Shown here: piece by piece, positions 1 to 6,348 of the stretch
How the letters are laid out: every line of letters begins with the position of its first letter
Position numbering within the stretch: position 1 is the stretch's first letter
Assembly: GCA_003164305.1 (NCBI GenBank)
Contig: PLSZ01000541.1
Coordinates: 1-8,061 of the forward strand
Length of the DNA: 8,061 bases
Source: Acetobacteraceae bacterium
GTDB taxonomy: Bacteria; Pseudomonadota; Alphaproteobacteria; Acetobacterales; Acetobacteraceae
Direction: 5' to 3'
The notes under the pieces: model-generated
What the model was told of the DNA's origin: nothing
What the model saw: only the letters and a program-made list of their open reading frames with translations
Databases searched by the model: none
Position numbers and translations under genes: made by a program

Positions 1-1
1 C

Positions 2-319
2 GACGTGGTGCTGGCGCGCAAGGACACGCCCACCAGCTACCATTTGTGCGTCACACATGACGACGCGCTGCGGGGCGTGACGTTGGTGACGCGGGGCGAG
101 GACCTGAAGCCGGCGACGCATTTACATCGGTTGTTGCAGGCGCTGCTGGGTTGGCCGACGCCGGTTTACGCGCATCACCGGCTGCTGACGGACGCATCGG
201 GCCGGCGACTGGCCAAGCGGGACCTGGCGCTGACGTTGCGGGAAATGCGCGCGGCCGGGGTGACGGCGGAAGAGGTCAGGCGGAGGTTGGAAGTCGCTAT
301 CGATCCTCCGCCGGAATAA
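2..319 (+). CDS. gluQ: Glutamyl-Q tRNA(Asp) synthetase, C-terminal part (5' end outside window)
   Basis: This is the last 105 codons of a GluQ-RS-like protein; the reading frame is open to the left edge, so the N-terminal Rossmann half with its HIGH-type motif lies outside the window. In this family the enzyme is a truncated glutamyl-tRNA synthetase paralogue that activates glutamate without tRNA and transfers it to queuosine at position 34 of tRNA(Asp), in the cytoplasm. What is visible fits the family: a DDALRGVTLVTRGEDL segment, then THLHRLLQALLG, then the KMSKS-like signature GRRLAKRD followed by a short helical tail. The protein ends just after that tail, as expected for a protein lacking the anticodon-binding domain of GluRS. 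The stop TAA is at 317-319. The last 23 bases overlap the 3' end of the convergent MFS gene. Full-length GltX is unlikely because its C-terminal domain is absent. Confidence 0.9.
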   Translation, partial: DVVLARKDTPTSYHLCVTHDDALRGVTLVTRGEDLKPATHLHRLLQALLGWPTPVYAHHRLLTDASGRRLAKRDLALTLREMRAAGVTAEEVRRRLEVAIDPPPE

Positions 320-1505
320 GCCACCAGGTCGCCAGCGCGCCAAACAGTGAGGCGACAGCCGCCGCGACGAAGGCGGATGGCAGCCACCAGGCGGCGAGCA
401 GACCTCCCACTGCCGTTCCGATGGGAAATCCCATCACGTTGACGCTCATCGACACCGCCAGGACCCGGCCGAGCAGAGCGGGTTCGGTGCGCCGCTGCCG
501 CAAGGTCAGCAGCCCCACGTCGATCGGACCGGCGAGCAGACCCACGATCGCGAGGCCCGCGGCGAGACCCGGCAGGCCGAACATTCCCGCCACCGGCCAG
601 GCCGCCAGCGCCGTCCCCAGCATGCATACGGCCATCACCGGCACTTCCCGCCCGAGCAGGCGCAACTGGCCCGCGACCAACGCACCGATGGCGCCGGCGA
701 GACCTGCGCCAGCCCAGAGCAGGCCGGCCGCGGCCTCCCAGGTGCCGGCCACGAAGCGTTGCGCCATGCAGACGGGGACGGCGACGACCAGGATACCCCA
801 GGTGCAATTGTTTAAGGCGTAGCCGGCTGCGAGGCCTCGCAGGAGCGGACGGCGGAAGACGGTAACCAGCGCCTCCCATGCCTGGCCGAGGAACGCGCGC
901 GAGGATGGCAACGGGCGGACGCTTCGGACACAGGCGAGGCAGGTCGTGGCTCCGCCATACGCCAGCGCGATGGCGATGAAGGACGGGACCGGCCCGGCAA
1001 ATCCCACCATGGCTCCGGCCAGCGATGGTCCCACCACGTCGACGATGCCGTGAATGGTGGTGTCCAGGGCGTTGGCGCGATCCAGCACGTTGCCCGGGAC
1101 CAGGCGTGGCAGCAGGACCCGAACGCCGGCCGCGCTCAGGGGACTGGTCAGGGCGTAGATCGCGGCCAGCAATAACAGCAGCGGCGGGTTGGCGAACCCC
1201 AGAAAGACCGCGGCGGCGAGGGTCAGGACCACCGTCGCGCTGGCGGCGAGGTCGATGACGATGCCTCGGCCGGCGCCGGCGCGATCCAGCAGAGCGCCGG
1301 CGAGGGGGCTGACCAGCAGGCCCGGCACGACCGCCGCGAACGACAGAAAACCCGCGAGCCGAGGGGAGCCAAACGCGGCCAGCGCATGGAACACGATGAC
1401 GATGCCGAACATCCGGTCCGCCAGCCGCGTCAGGCACGTGGCGCCGAGCAACGGCAGAACGTTGGGTAGCCGGATCAACCGCGCGTAAGAGATCGTCTGG
1501 TCCAT
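297..1505 (-). CDS. MFS transporter, MFS_3/EntS-like
   Basis: A 402-residue, strongly hydrophobic protein with about 12 predicted membrane segments and a cytoplasmic central loop near residues 195-225. It looks like a major facilitator superfamily permease of the inner membrane, probably a proton-driven exporter. Sequence support: the loop between TM2 and TM3 carries a motif-A-like LLDRAGAGRG (about 72-81). The segment around 137-164 (RANALDTTIHG, then VVGPSLAG) and the stretch QRRTEPALLGRVLAV (about 337-351) are typical of the MFS_3 branch that includes the enterobactin exporter EntS. The substrate cannot be read from the sequence. The start ATG (complement of 1503-1505) has only a weak TAGG-like ribosome site. 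The gene lies 53 nt downstream of the DMT transporter on the same strand and is probably co-transcribed with it. Its TAG stop lies inside the end of gluQ. Confidence 0.88.
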   Translation of the reverse strand: MDQTISYARLIRLPNVLPLLGATCLTRLADRMFGIVIVFHALAAFGSPRLAGFLSFAAVVPGLLVSPLAGALLDRAGAGRGIVIDLAASATVVLTLAAAVFLGFANPPLLLLLAAIYALTSPLSAAGVRVLLPRLVPGNVLDRANALDTTIHGIVDVVGPSLAGAMVGFAGPVPSFIAIALAYGGATTCLACVRSVRPLPSSRAFLGQAWEALVTVFRRPLLRGLAAGYALNNCTWGILVVAVPVCMAQRFVAGTWEAAAGLLWAGAGLAGAIGALVAGQLRLLGREVPVMAVCMLGTALAAWPVAGMFGLPGLAAGLAIVGLLAGPIDVGLLTLRQRRTEPALLGRVLAVSMSVNVMGFPIGTAVGGLLAAWWLPSAFVAAAVASLFGALATWWLIPAEDR

Positions 1506-1558
1506 CCGGCGAACCTACGATCCCCGGTCGCGGCCGGTCGATCCCGGGGCTGGTGCGT

Positions 1559-2416
1559 TCACCCCACCGCCAGCACAAGCAGAGCCAACGCGGCGAGACC
1601 CAGGCCGGCGATCTTCCGAGCGGTCACCGCCTCGTGAAACACCAAGATGCCGAGCGCGGCCGCGACCCCGAACCCCATCTGCGAGATCGGCACCACGACA
1701 CTGGCGTCGCCGTGGCGCAGGCTGTGCAGCAGGAACAGGAACGCTCCGGTCAGGACCAGCGCCGCGCTGGCGGAATGCCGGATCACGCCGGGCGGCAGAC
1801 GCATCGTGCCGTGCCTCGCGAACCCCAATCCGTTCATCATCCCCGTATACACCACCGCCTGGGCCACCAGCATGGTCTCCGGCGTCGCGCCGCCGATCAA
1901 CCCGAGCTTGTGACAGAAATTCGCCGCCCCCATCGTGACCGTGGCGAGCAGCACCTGACTCAACGCGCGGCGCTCGCTGCCCGGATCGGCCGTCCGGGCG
2001 GAGCGCGTGCCACCCAACAGCAGCCACCCGGCAATCAGCGCCAACGTGAAGCCGGTCAGTTTCGCGACCGTTGCCGGCTCCCCCAGCCAACCGATCGCCA
2101 GGGCGGCGGTGACGATGAAATTCAGCCGAAACACCGGGGCGACAACGCTGACGGAGCCGATGCGCAAAGCGGCCATGTAATTCATGAATCCGACCAGGAT
2201 GAACAGACCGGCGGCGCAGCCCCACCAGGCGGGCGCCACGAAACGCAGCGTGCCGGTCAGCCACGCGTAACCGATCACCGTGGGACAGAAGCACCACGAC
2301 TGGCCCATCAGAAAATGGTCGGGCGAGATGCCCGCGTTCGCGGCGCGCTTGTAGATGAAATCGCCGAGGCCATAGCAAACCAGAGCGGCGAGCGCGTACG
2401 CGATGTCGGTGTTCAT
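1559..2416 (-). CDS. EamA/DMT superfamily transporter (10 TM)
   Basis: A 285-residue integral membrane protein with the internal duplication of the drug/metabolite transporter superfamily. It has two EamA-type halves, about residues 3-136 and 150-283, each with about five membrane segments. The diagnostic end-of-half segments are visible: ALRIGSVSVVAPVFRLNF (about 83-100) in the first half. In the second, LRHGDASVVVPISQMGFG (about 233-250) is followed by LGILVFHEAVTARKIAGLGL (about 255-274), with the usual glutamate in the last loop. Length is normal for the family. Such proteins export or import small metabolites across the inner membrane; the substrate is unknown here. The start ATG (complement of 2414-2416) is preceded by a purine-rich AGAAGAG. 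The gene is divergent from lysE-like 2615-3232 and is the likely first gene of an operon with the MFS gene. Confidence 0.88.
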   Translation of the reverse strand: MNTDIAYALAALVCYGLGDFIYKRAANAGISPDHFLMGQSWCFCPTVIGYAWLTGTLRFVAPAWWGCAAGLFILVGFMNYMAALRIGSVSVVAPVFRLNFIVTAALAIGWLGEPATVAKLTGFTLALIAGWLLLGGTRSARTADPGSERRALSQVLLATVTMGAANFCHKLGLIGGATPETMLVAQAVVYTGMMNGLGFARHGTMRLPPGVIRHSASAALVLTGAFLFLLHSLRHGDASVVVPISQMGFGVAAALGILVFHEAVTARKIAGLGLAALALLVLAVG

Positions 2417-2540
2417 GCTCTTCTGGTCATCGCGTACGAGGGCTCGACCATATCACGACCGTCCCGCGGAACCCGCGTGTTTTCCGCGCCGCTGATATTC
2501 CCAGGGCGGCGCGAGCGGAGCGGCCCCGCCACGAGCGTGG

Positions 2541-2570
2541 TTGCGGCACGGACGTCGCGGTCGCGATAAT
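2541..2570 (+). promoter_or_regulatory. Candidate sigma70-type promoter for the LysE-family gene
   Basis: TTGCGG at 2541-2546 and GATAAT at 2565-2570 are separated by 18 nt. They sit 44 nt upstream of the ATG at 2615, in the 198-bp gap between the divergent DMT and LysE-family genes. The -10 element matches 5 of 6 and the -35 element 4 of 6 consensus bases. A short palindrome, CCACGAGCGTGG (2529-2540), lies directly upstream of the -35 and could be a regulator site. I found no comparably good promoter for the minus-strand DMT gene. Assigned by eye only. Confidence 0.35.
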
Positions 2571-2614
2571 GCGGACGGCTGAGATGTCTACACGCTCCGA
2601 AGGGACATATCCTC

Positions 2615-3232
2615 ATGATGGATCCGAACCTTTTCCTGGCCTTCACCGCCTCCGTCATCGTGCTGATGCTCATTCCCGGGCCGAATGTCGCGCTGATCGT
2701 GGCGAACAGCCTGGCGCACGGCGCGAAATACGGGCTGCTGACGGTCGCGGGCACGGCCTCCGCGATGGTGCCGCAGCTCGCGCTGACGGCGCTCGGGATG
2801 ACTGAGACTTTGGGCGTACTGGGCCATTGGTTCGAATGGCTGCGCTGGATTGGCGTGGTGTATCTGTTCTGGCTGGGGATCGCTTACTGGCGCGCGCCGG
2901 TGGTCGACCTGACGCTCACCCGGGCGGAGCCGAAATCGCCGCGCGCCATCTTCCTTCGGGCGTTTCTGGTCTCGCTGACGAACCCAAAGACGCTGTTGTT
3001 CTATGGCGCGTTCTTTCCTCAGTTCGTCACGCCGGGTGACGACGTCAGGGCGCAAATCGCGGTATTGTCGGCGACGTTCCTGGTTCTGGCGGTGGCGATC
3101 GACGGCGGTTGGGCGCTGGCCGCCGGGCGCGCGCGCGGATTGCTGGCGACCCGAGGCCGGTTGCGCAACCGGCTGTCGGGTTCCGTGCTGATGGGCGCGG
3201 GCGCGGCGCTGGCGTTTGCCCGTCACCGGTAG
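2615..3232 (+). CDS. LysE/RhtB family amino-acid or metabolite exporter
   Basis: A 205-residue membrane protein with about six hydrophobic segments, the normal size and layout of the LysE/RhtB exporters. These use the proton gradient to push amino acids such as lysine, homoserine or threonine, or related metabolites, out of the cytoplasm. Family marks are clear: PGPNVALIVANSLAHG at about 21-36, with the glycine-rich GLLTVAGTAS that follows (40-49), and NPKTLLFYGAFFPQF at about 123-137. The substrate cannot be assigned. Two ATG codons lie in tandem at 2615 and 2618; GAAGGGA at 2599-2605 gives 9 nt spacing to the first. The gene diverges from the DMT transporter. The FNR-like box and separate ribosome site downstream suggest that the LOG unit after it has its own promoter. 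Confidence 0.92.
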   Translation: MMDPNLFLAFTASVIVLMLIPGPNVALIVANSLAHGAKYGLLTVAGTASAMVPQLALTALGMTETLGVLGHWFEWLRWIGVVYLFWLGIAYWRAPVVDLTLTRAEPKSPRAIFLRAFLVSLTNPKTLLFYGAFFPQFVTPGDDVRAQIAVLSATFLVLAVAIDGGWALAAGRARGLLATRGRLRNRLSGSVLMGAGAALAFARHR

Positions 3233-3246
3233 CTCGCCGCGACCGA

Positions 3247-3260
3247 TTGACCAGGATCAA
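3247..3260 (+). promoter_or_regulatory. FNR/FixK/Anr-type operator upstream of the LOG-RNase unit
   Basis: TTGACCAGGATCAA matches the FNR/CRP-superfamily anaerobic box TTGAT-N4-ATCAA at 9 of 10 defined positions; the only deviation is C for T at position 5. It lies in the 77-nt gap between the LysE-family stop and the first ATG of the next unit, and its centre is at about 3253.5. A class II arrangement (box centred at -41.5) would put the transcription start near 3295, leaving about 62 nt of leader before the LOG GTG start. No good -10 hexamer is visible at the expected place (only CATCAC, 3282-3287), as is common for activator-dependent promoters. Occupancy and regulator identity are inference. 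Confidence 0.5.
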
Positions 3261-3295
3261 CGTTCCGGTCCCGTCAGCGGCGCATCACCGGGCTC

Positions 3296-3303
3296 GGAGG
3301 AGG
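3296..3303 (+). promoter_or_regulatory. Very strong Shine-Dalgarno for the 16-codon leader ORF
   Basis: GGAGGAGG is followed by a 6-nt spacer (CAAGCC) and ATG at 3310. It is the best ribosome-binding site in the window, yet the ATG it serves opens only a 16-codon frame. The downstream LOG start (GTG 3357) has no good site of its own, only an AGG at 3346-3348. This arrangement favours translational coupling. Confidence 0.6.
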
Positions 3304-3309
3304 CAAGCC

Positions 3310-3360
3310 ATGCAACTCACCAGCGTCGTGCCGCATCGCCACGCCAGGCCGGCGCCGTGA
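3310..3360 (+). CDS. Candidate 16-residue leader peptide (uORF) coupled to the LOG gene
   Basis: The ORF opens with ATG 3310-3312 after a near-ideal ribosome site and stops at TGA 3358-3360. It would encode MQLTSVVPHRHARPAP. Its stop overlaps the proposed GTG start of the LOG gene in a GTGA arrangement (GTG 3357-3359), so ribosomes ending here could restart on the next frame. The peptide has no membrane segment or signal and no run of a single amino acid that would suggest classical attenuation; it is merely rich in Arg, His and Pro. It may serve only to deliver ribosomes. The alternatives are an undetected indel that hides a fused start of the LOG protein, or a start codon that is not used. 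I do not recognise it as a known leader. Confidence 0.4.
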   Translation: MQLTSVVPHRHARPAP

Positions 3361-4328
3361 CGCGGCGTCCAACCGCGCGCGGTGCCGCCACGCCCCCCGC
3401 GCCTCCGCATCCAATCGACCGGCGGTCCGCTTTGCCGTGGCACCAGCCGAAACCAGTCGAGGACGACGCGACAGCGGCCGGGGCGGTGCAAGCCATCGTA
3501 CGCAACGCCAGTTACCGGGAGGCGGACCGCGACGTCGATTTTCTGGCCCAGGACGATACGCGGGGCGTGCGACTGCAGCTGGATTATCTGAAGGCGGAGT
3601 TGCTGCTGCGAAAACACAAGGTCGCGCATACCGTCGTCGTGTTCGGCGGCACGCGGGTGGCCGAGCCTCGCGCGGCGCGGCGGCGGGCCGAGGCGGCGGA
3701 AGCGGCCCTGGCCGCCAGGCCGGGCGACGCCGGGCTGGAACGGCATCTGGCGATCGCCCGGCGGGTCGAGTCGAACAGCCGTTACTACGATATCGCGCGC
3801 GCGTTCGGCGCGCTGGTTTCCGAGGCGTCGCCACACGCGCGGGGCGGCCGGATCATGGTCATGACCGGCGGCGGCCCGGGGATCATGGAAGCCGCCAATC
3901 GCGGCGCGCGCGATCTGGGATGCGAGTCGATCGGCCTGAACATCTCGCTGCCGCGCGAGCAATATCCTAACCCCTACGTCTCACCCGAACTCTGCTTCAG
4001 TTTTCATTACTTCGCCGTCCGGAAACTGCATTTCCTGCTGCGGGCCCGCGCGCTGGTGGTGTTCCCGGGCGGCTATGGCACCATGGACGAATTGTTCGAG
4101 GTGTTGAACCTGGTGCAGACCCGGAAGATCGCTCCTCTGCCGGTGGTGCTGGTGGGTGAGGCTTACTGGCGGCGCGTGTTTGACCCCGAGGTGTTGGTCG
4201 ATGAGGGCATGATCGACCTCGAGGACCGCGAGTTGTTCTGGTTCGCGGAGACCGCCGAGGAAACATGGCACGGCATTCTGCGCTGGTACGAAACCGCCGG
4301 GGCGCCATTGTTGGAGCTGGAACCATGA
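3357..4328 (+). CDS. LOG family protein (TIGR00730-type Rossmann fold), putative nucleoside-monophosphate phosphoribohydrolase
   Basis: With the GTG start the product is 323 residues. The core carries both LOG signatures: GGGPGIMEAANRG (about 171-183) and PGGYGTMDE (about 237-245), with the catalytic-type glutamate E245 and the R222-K223 pair upstream. Characterised LOG proteins cleave the N-glycosidic bond of nucleoside 5'-monophosphates (AMP or cytokinin ribotides) to give base and ribose 5-phosphate. This is a long-form member: an N-terminal extension with an Ala/Pro-rich tail, then SYREADRDVDFL (about 52-63), and a helical insert after VVVFGGTRVAEP (93-104). The frame is open back to an ATG at 3216, but that start would overlap the LysE-family gene, add an atypical low-complexity segment and lie upstream of the FNR-like box. 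GTG 3357 overlaps the leader stop, so I chose it. TTG 3432 is a second alternative. The stop overlaps the RNase start (ATGA). The substrate is inferred. Confidence 0.87.
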   Translation: MTRRPTARGAATPPAPPHPIDRRSALPWHQPKPVEDDATAAGAVQAIVRNASYREADRDVDFLAQDDTRGVRLQLDYLKAELLLRKHKVAHTVVVFGGTRVAEPRAARRRAEAAEAALAARPGDAGLERHLAIARRVESNSRYYDIARAFGALVSEASPHARGGRIMVMTGGGPGIMEAANRGARDLGCESIGLNISLPREQYPNPYVSPELCFSFHYFAVRKLHFLLRARALVVFPGGYGTMDELFEVLNLVQTRKIAPLPVVLVGEAYWRRVFDPEVLVDEGMIDLEDRELFWFAETAEETWHGILRWYETAGAPLLELEP

Positions 4329-5713
4329 AACTTTCCTTCCACGGCGCGGCGCGCACCGTCACTGGCTCCTGCCATTTGGTCGAGACCGGCGGGCGGCGGA
4401 TTTTGATCGATTGCGGAATGGTTCAAGGCAGCCGCGATGTCGAGCGTGACAACGCGATGCCGTTCGGTTTCGATCCGGCTTCCATCGATATGGTGCTGCT
4501 GACGCACGCGCATCTGGATCACTGCGGGCGCCTGCCTTTGCTGGTAAAGCAAGGCTTTCGTGGACAGATCTTCGCCACGGCCGCGACACGCGATCTCGCC
4601 CGCCTGGTGCTGCTGGATTCGGCGCATTTGCAGGAGGAGGAAGCGCGCCGGCGCGCCCGGCACGCTCGGCGCGATCGGCATCACCAGGACGATGCGCCGC
4701 TTTACGCGCTGATCGACGCGCTGGACGCGATGGATCGTTTCGCGCCTGGGGTAGGGTATGGGGAGACGATGGTGCTCGGAGACGGGGTGACAGCGGTGTT
4801 TCACGACGCCGGGCATATCCTGGGATCCGCGAGCGCCCTGCTGCGATCGGCTGAAGGAACCGTGTTGTTCTCAGGCGATCTCGGCGGGCCGGGGCACGCC
4901 CTGCTGCGCGCGCCCGCGCCGCCGCCGGAAGCCGCCGTCGTGGTGATGGAAACGACCTACGGCGACCGTTCGCACCGGCCGTATCCAGAGTCGGTCGAAG
5001 AATTTCTGACCGCGGTGCAGGACACGTTCACGCGCGGCGGCAACGTCATCGTGCCGACCTTCGCGTTGGAGCGGGCGCAGGAGATCCTTTACGTGATCCG
5101 CGGCGGCATCGCGGCGGGACGGATCAAGCCGTCCGTACAGGTGTTCCTCGATTCGCCGATGGCGATCTCGGCGACCGAGATTTTCGAACGCCATCCGGAA
5201 TGTTACGGGCCTGACATCGCCGCCTTGTTTCAGCGCGGCGAGGACCCTTTTCACGTTCCTGGGCTTCATTTTACCCGCGAAACATCGGAGTCGATGGCGA
5301 TCAATCGGATCGTTGGCGGCTCGATCATCATCGCGGGGTCCGGCATGTGTACCGGTGGACGCGTGACGCACCATCTGGAGCACAATCTGTGGCGCCCTCA
5401 GGCGGGGATCGTGTTCGTGGGATTCGCCGCGATGGGCACGCCCGCGCGGCAGATCATCGATGGCGCGGGCGCCGTGAAATTGTTCGGCGAGGAGATCCCG
5501 GTTCGCGCGAAGGTACACACGATCAACGGTTTTTCCGCGCATGCCGATCAGCGGGAACTGCTGGCGTGGCGCAACGCGATCAGTGGTGCCCGGAAGACGT
5601 TCCTGGTGCATGGCGAGCCCGACGCGATGACGAAGTTCGCCGCGCTGTTGGCGGAGGAACGCCCAGGAGAAGACGTCGTGATGCCGGAGATGCACCAGGT
5701 TTTCGAGCTTTGA
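4325..5713 (+). CDS. MBL-fold beta-CASP ribonuclease (Ysh1/CPSF73-like, RNA-specificity domain)
   Basis: A 462-residue metallo-beta-lactamase-fold protein with an inserted beta-CASP domain and a C-terminal RNA-metabolising segment, close to the usual length for COG1236-type bacterial members. Zinc-site motifs are intact: ILIDCG (motif 1, about 26-31), HAHLDH (61-66), H164 in HDAGHILGS and D185 in FSGDLG. The beta-CASP markers are E209 in METTYGDR (motif A), H406 in NGFSAHADQ (motif B) and H429 in VHGE (motif C). SGMCTGGRVTHHLEHNL (339-355) is also typical. The protein should therefore be an active, cytoplasmic, two-zinc RNA endo- or exonuclease. The frame stays open 20 codons upstream, but ATG 4325 has GGAG at 4313-4316 with 8-nt spacing and overlaps the LOG stop as ATGA, so coupled translation is likely. 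Its own stop abuts the stop of the convergent lipoprotein gene. It is not RNase J, which is longer and has a different C-terminus. Confidence 0.93.
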   Translation: MKLSFHGAARTVTGSCHLVETGGRRILIDCGMVQGSRDVERDNAMPFGFDPASIDMVLLTHAHLDHCGRLPLLVKQGFRGQIFATAATRDLARLVLLDSAHLQEEEARRRARHARRDRHHQDDAPLYALIDALDAMDRFAPGVGYGETMVLGDGVTAVFHDAGHILGSASALLRSAEGTVLFSGDLGGPGHALLRAPAPPPEAAVVVMETTYGDRSHRPYPESVEEFLTAVQDTFTRGGNVIVPTFALERAQEILYVIRGGIAAGRIKPSVQVFLDSPMAISATEIFERHPECYGPDIAALFQRGEDPFHVPGLHFTRETSESMAINRIVGGSIIIAGSGMCTGGRVTHHLEHNLWRPQAGIVFVGFAAMGTPARQIIDGAGAVKLFGEEIPVRAKVHTINGFSAHADQRELLAWRNAISGARKTFLVHGEPDAMTKFAALLAEERPGEDVVMPEMHQVFEL

Positions 5714-6007
5714 TTATTGCCGCGGCCACGAGTCCGCGAGCCGTTGATTATCGGTATTCGGAGAATTATCCGCCGTCGTCATGGGCGGGTTCTGGGGCTG
5801 GAACTTCGGTTGTGCTTCCGTCGAGGCGTCGCCTGGTAAAACGATCGATCCAGACGAGTCCGCCTGTGACATGAACCCGGCTCTGTCCGCGACGGAGGTT
5901 CTTTGCGGTGTGTAAATGACCGAAACGCGCGTGGGACCGGAGCCTCCTGGCGCGCAACCAGCCGTTCCGAGCATGACCAACGGAAGCAATACGGCAGCGT
6001 AACGCAT
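5714..6007 (-). CDS. Small predicted lipoprotein of unknown function
   Basis: A 97-residue product with an N-terminal signal: Met-Arg, a hydrophobic core (AAVLLPLVML) and a lipobox-like LGTAGC with the acceptor at Cys18. Threonine at -3 is less usual than Leu or Val. Ala19-Pro20 after the cysteine contain no Asp retention signal, so the outer membrane is the more likely site. The mature part is polar, with many Ser, Thr, Pro, Gln and Asn, no membrane segment and no domain I recognise; it is probably disordered. The frame also has an ATG at 6022, but GGAGAG lies 8 nt before ATG 6007, which places the signal peptide correctly. The TAA stop (5714-5716) begins immediately after the RNase stop, with no gap. 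A short symmetric TGTTTGAAACA (6031-6041) lies just upstream. It could be a lineage-specific envelope protein. Confidence 0.68.
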   Translation of the reverse strand: MRYAAVLLPLVMLGTAGCAPGGSGPTRVSVIYTPQRTSVADRAGFMSQADSSGSIVLPGDASTEAQPKFQPQNPPMTTADNSPNTDNQRLADSWPRQ

Positions 6008-6158
6008 GGCGAATCTCTCCATTTAATCTGTGTTTGAAACAACGAAGCCGCCGCCACCGTCGGAATTCACGGATCCGATGTCTCGCCGATGTTCCGGAAG
6101 CGTCTGGGGATTTCGCCGGCGGCGACCTTTTCACACGGCGCGAGATCAAAAATGAAAC

Positions 6159-6182
6159 GCCTGGAAGGGAACTTGGTTCCAG
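6159..6182 (-). terminator. Possible intrinsic terminator (minus strand)
   Basis: CCTGGAA (6159-6165) pairs with TTCCAGG (6176-6182) around a 10-nt loop. Read on the minus strand, the stem is followed within about two bases by a T-rich stretch containing TTTCATTTTT. It lies about 175 nt beyond the stop of the nucleoside-transporter gene and 150 nt before the lipoprotein start, so it could end the transporter transcript. The stem is short and AT pairs face the loop, so this is a weak call. Confidence 0.27.
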
Positions 6183-6283
6183 GTGCCACCGACCGTCAGA
6201 TCGTTGGCGCGGGTCGTGGGCGATCGGCGCACCGGTTTCCGCACGCAGTCAGGCCTGAACCCAGTGTCTTGTGTGGATCCACA

Positions 6284-6311
6284 GATCCTCGGTTCAAGAC
6301 CGAGGATGACG
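6284..6311 (+). repeat. 28-nt hairpin repeat, copy 1
   Basis: The unit begins GAT, ends ATGACG and contains a 9-bp perfect stem, ATCCTCGGT (6285-6293) with ACCGAGGAT (6299-6307), around the loop TCAAG. It has the same architecture as the copies at 7923-7950 and 8002-8029. It differs from the latter at three positions; two of these are the paired bases 6293 and 6299, so pairing is kept. It resembles the dispersed palindromic intergenic repeats frequent in alphaproteobacterial genomes. It lies 46 nt past the transporter stop and lacks a T tract. Confidence 0.75.
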
Positions 6312-6314
6312 AAC

Positions 6315-6348
6315 GCGCGTTGGCATCACCCTACCGCTTGCAACGCGC
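6315..6348 (-). other. Hairpin just downstream of the nucleoside-transporter stop
   Basis: GCGCGTTG (6315-6322) and CAACGCGC (6341-6348) form an 8-bp GC-rich stem around 18 nt, beginning 8 nt after the transporter stop on the minus strand. No T tract follows it, so it is more likely an mRNA 3'-end stabiliser or part of a Rho-dependent end than an intrinsic terminator. Confidence 0.35.

Noticed and set aside
1522..1549. CCCCGG/CCGGGG dyad between the DMT and MFS genes as a terminator
   Set aside because: Only 6 bp with a 16-nt loop and no T tract; the same-strand 53-nt spacing fits an operon better.
175..1578. A 467-codon minus-strand frame overlapping the MFS gene, and a 223-codon plus-strand frame at 151-822
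   Set aside because: Both are Arg/Gly/Pro-rich shadow frames of the hydrophobic MFS coding frame, which has clear transporter motifs.
1553..2569. A 338-codon plus-strand frame opposite the DMT transporter
   Set aside because: Its Gln/Arg/His-rich composition is what the antisense of a hydrophobic membrane protein gives; it has no domain.
3216..3356. N-terminal extension of the LOG protein from ATG 3216
   Set aside because: It overlaps the end of the LysE-family gene, reads through the FNR-like box and the strong ribosome site, adds a Pro/Ala/Arg-rich segment unlike the family, and has no ribosome site of its own.
4265..4324. Start of the RNase 20 codons upstream, inside the LOG gene
   Set aside because: The beta-lactamase fold begins at MKLSFHGAA; ATG 4325 has a GGAG site at correct spacing and an ATGA overlap with the LOG stop.
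6285..6307. Hairpin repeat as a Rho-independent terminator of the nucleoside-transporter gene
   Set aside because: No T tract follows on either strand, and the same unit recurs elsewhere in the window away from gene ends, so it is better read as a repeat.
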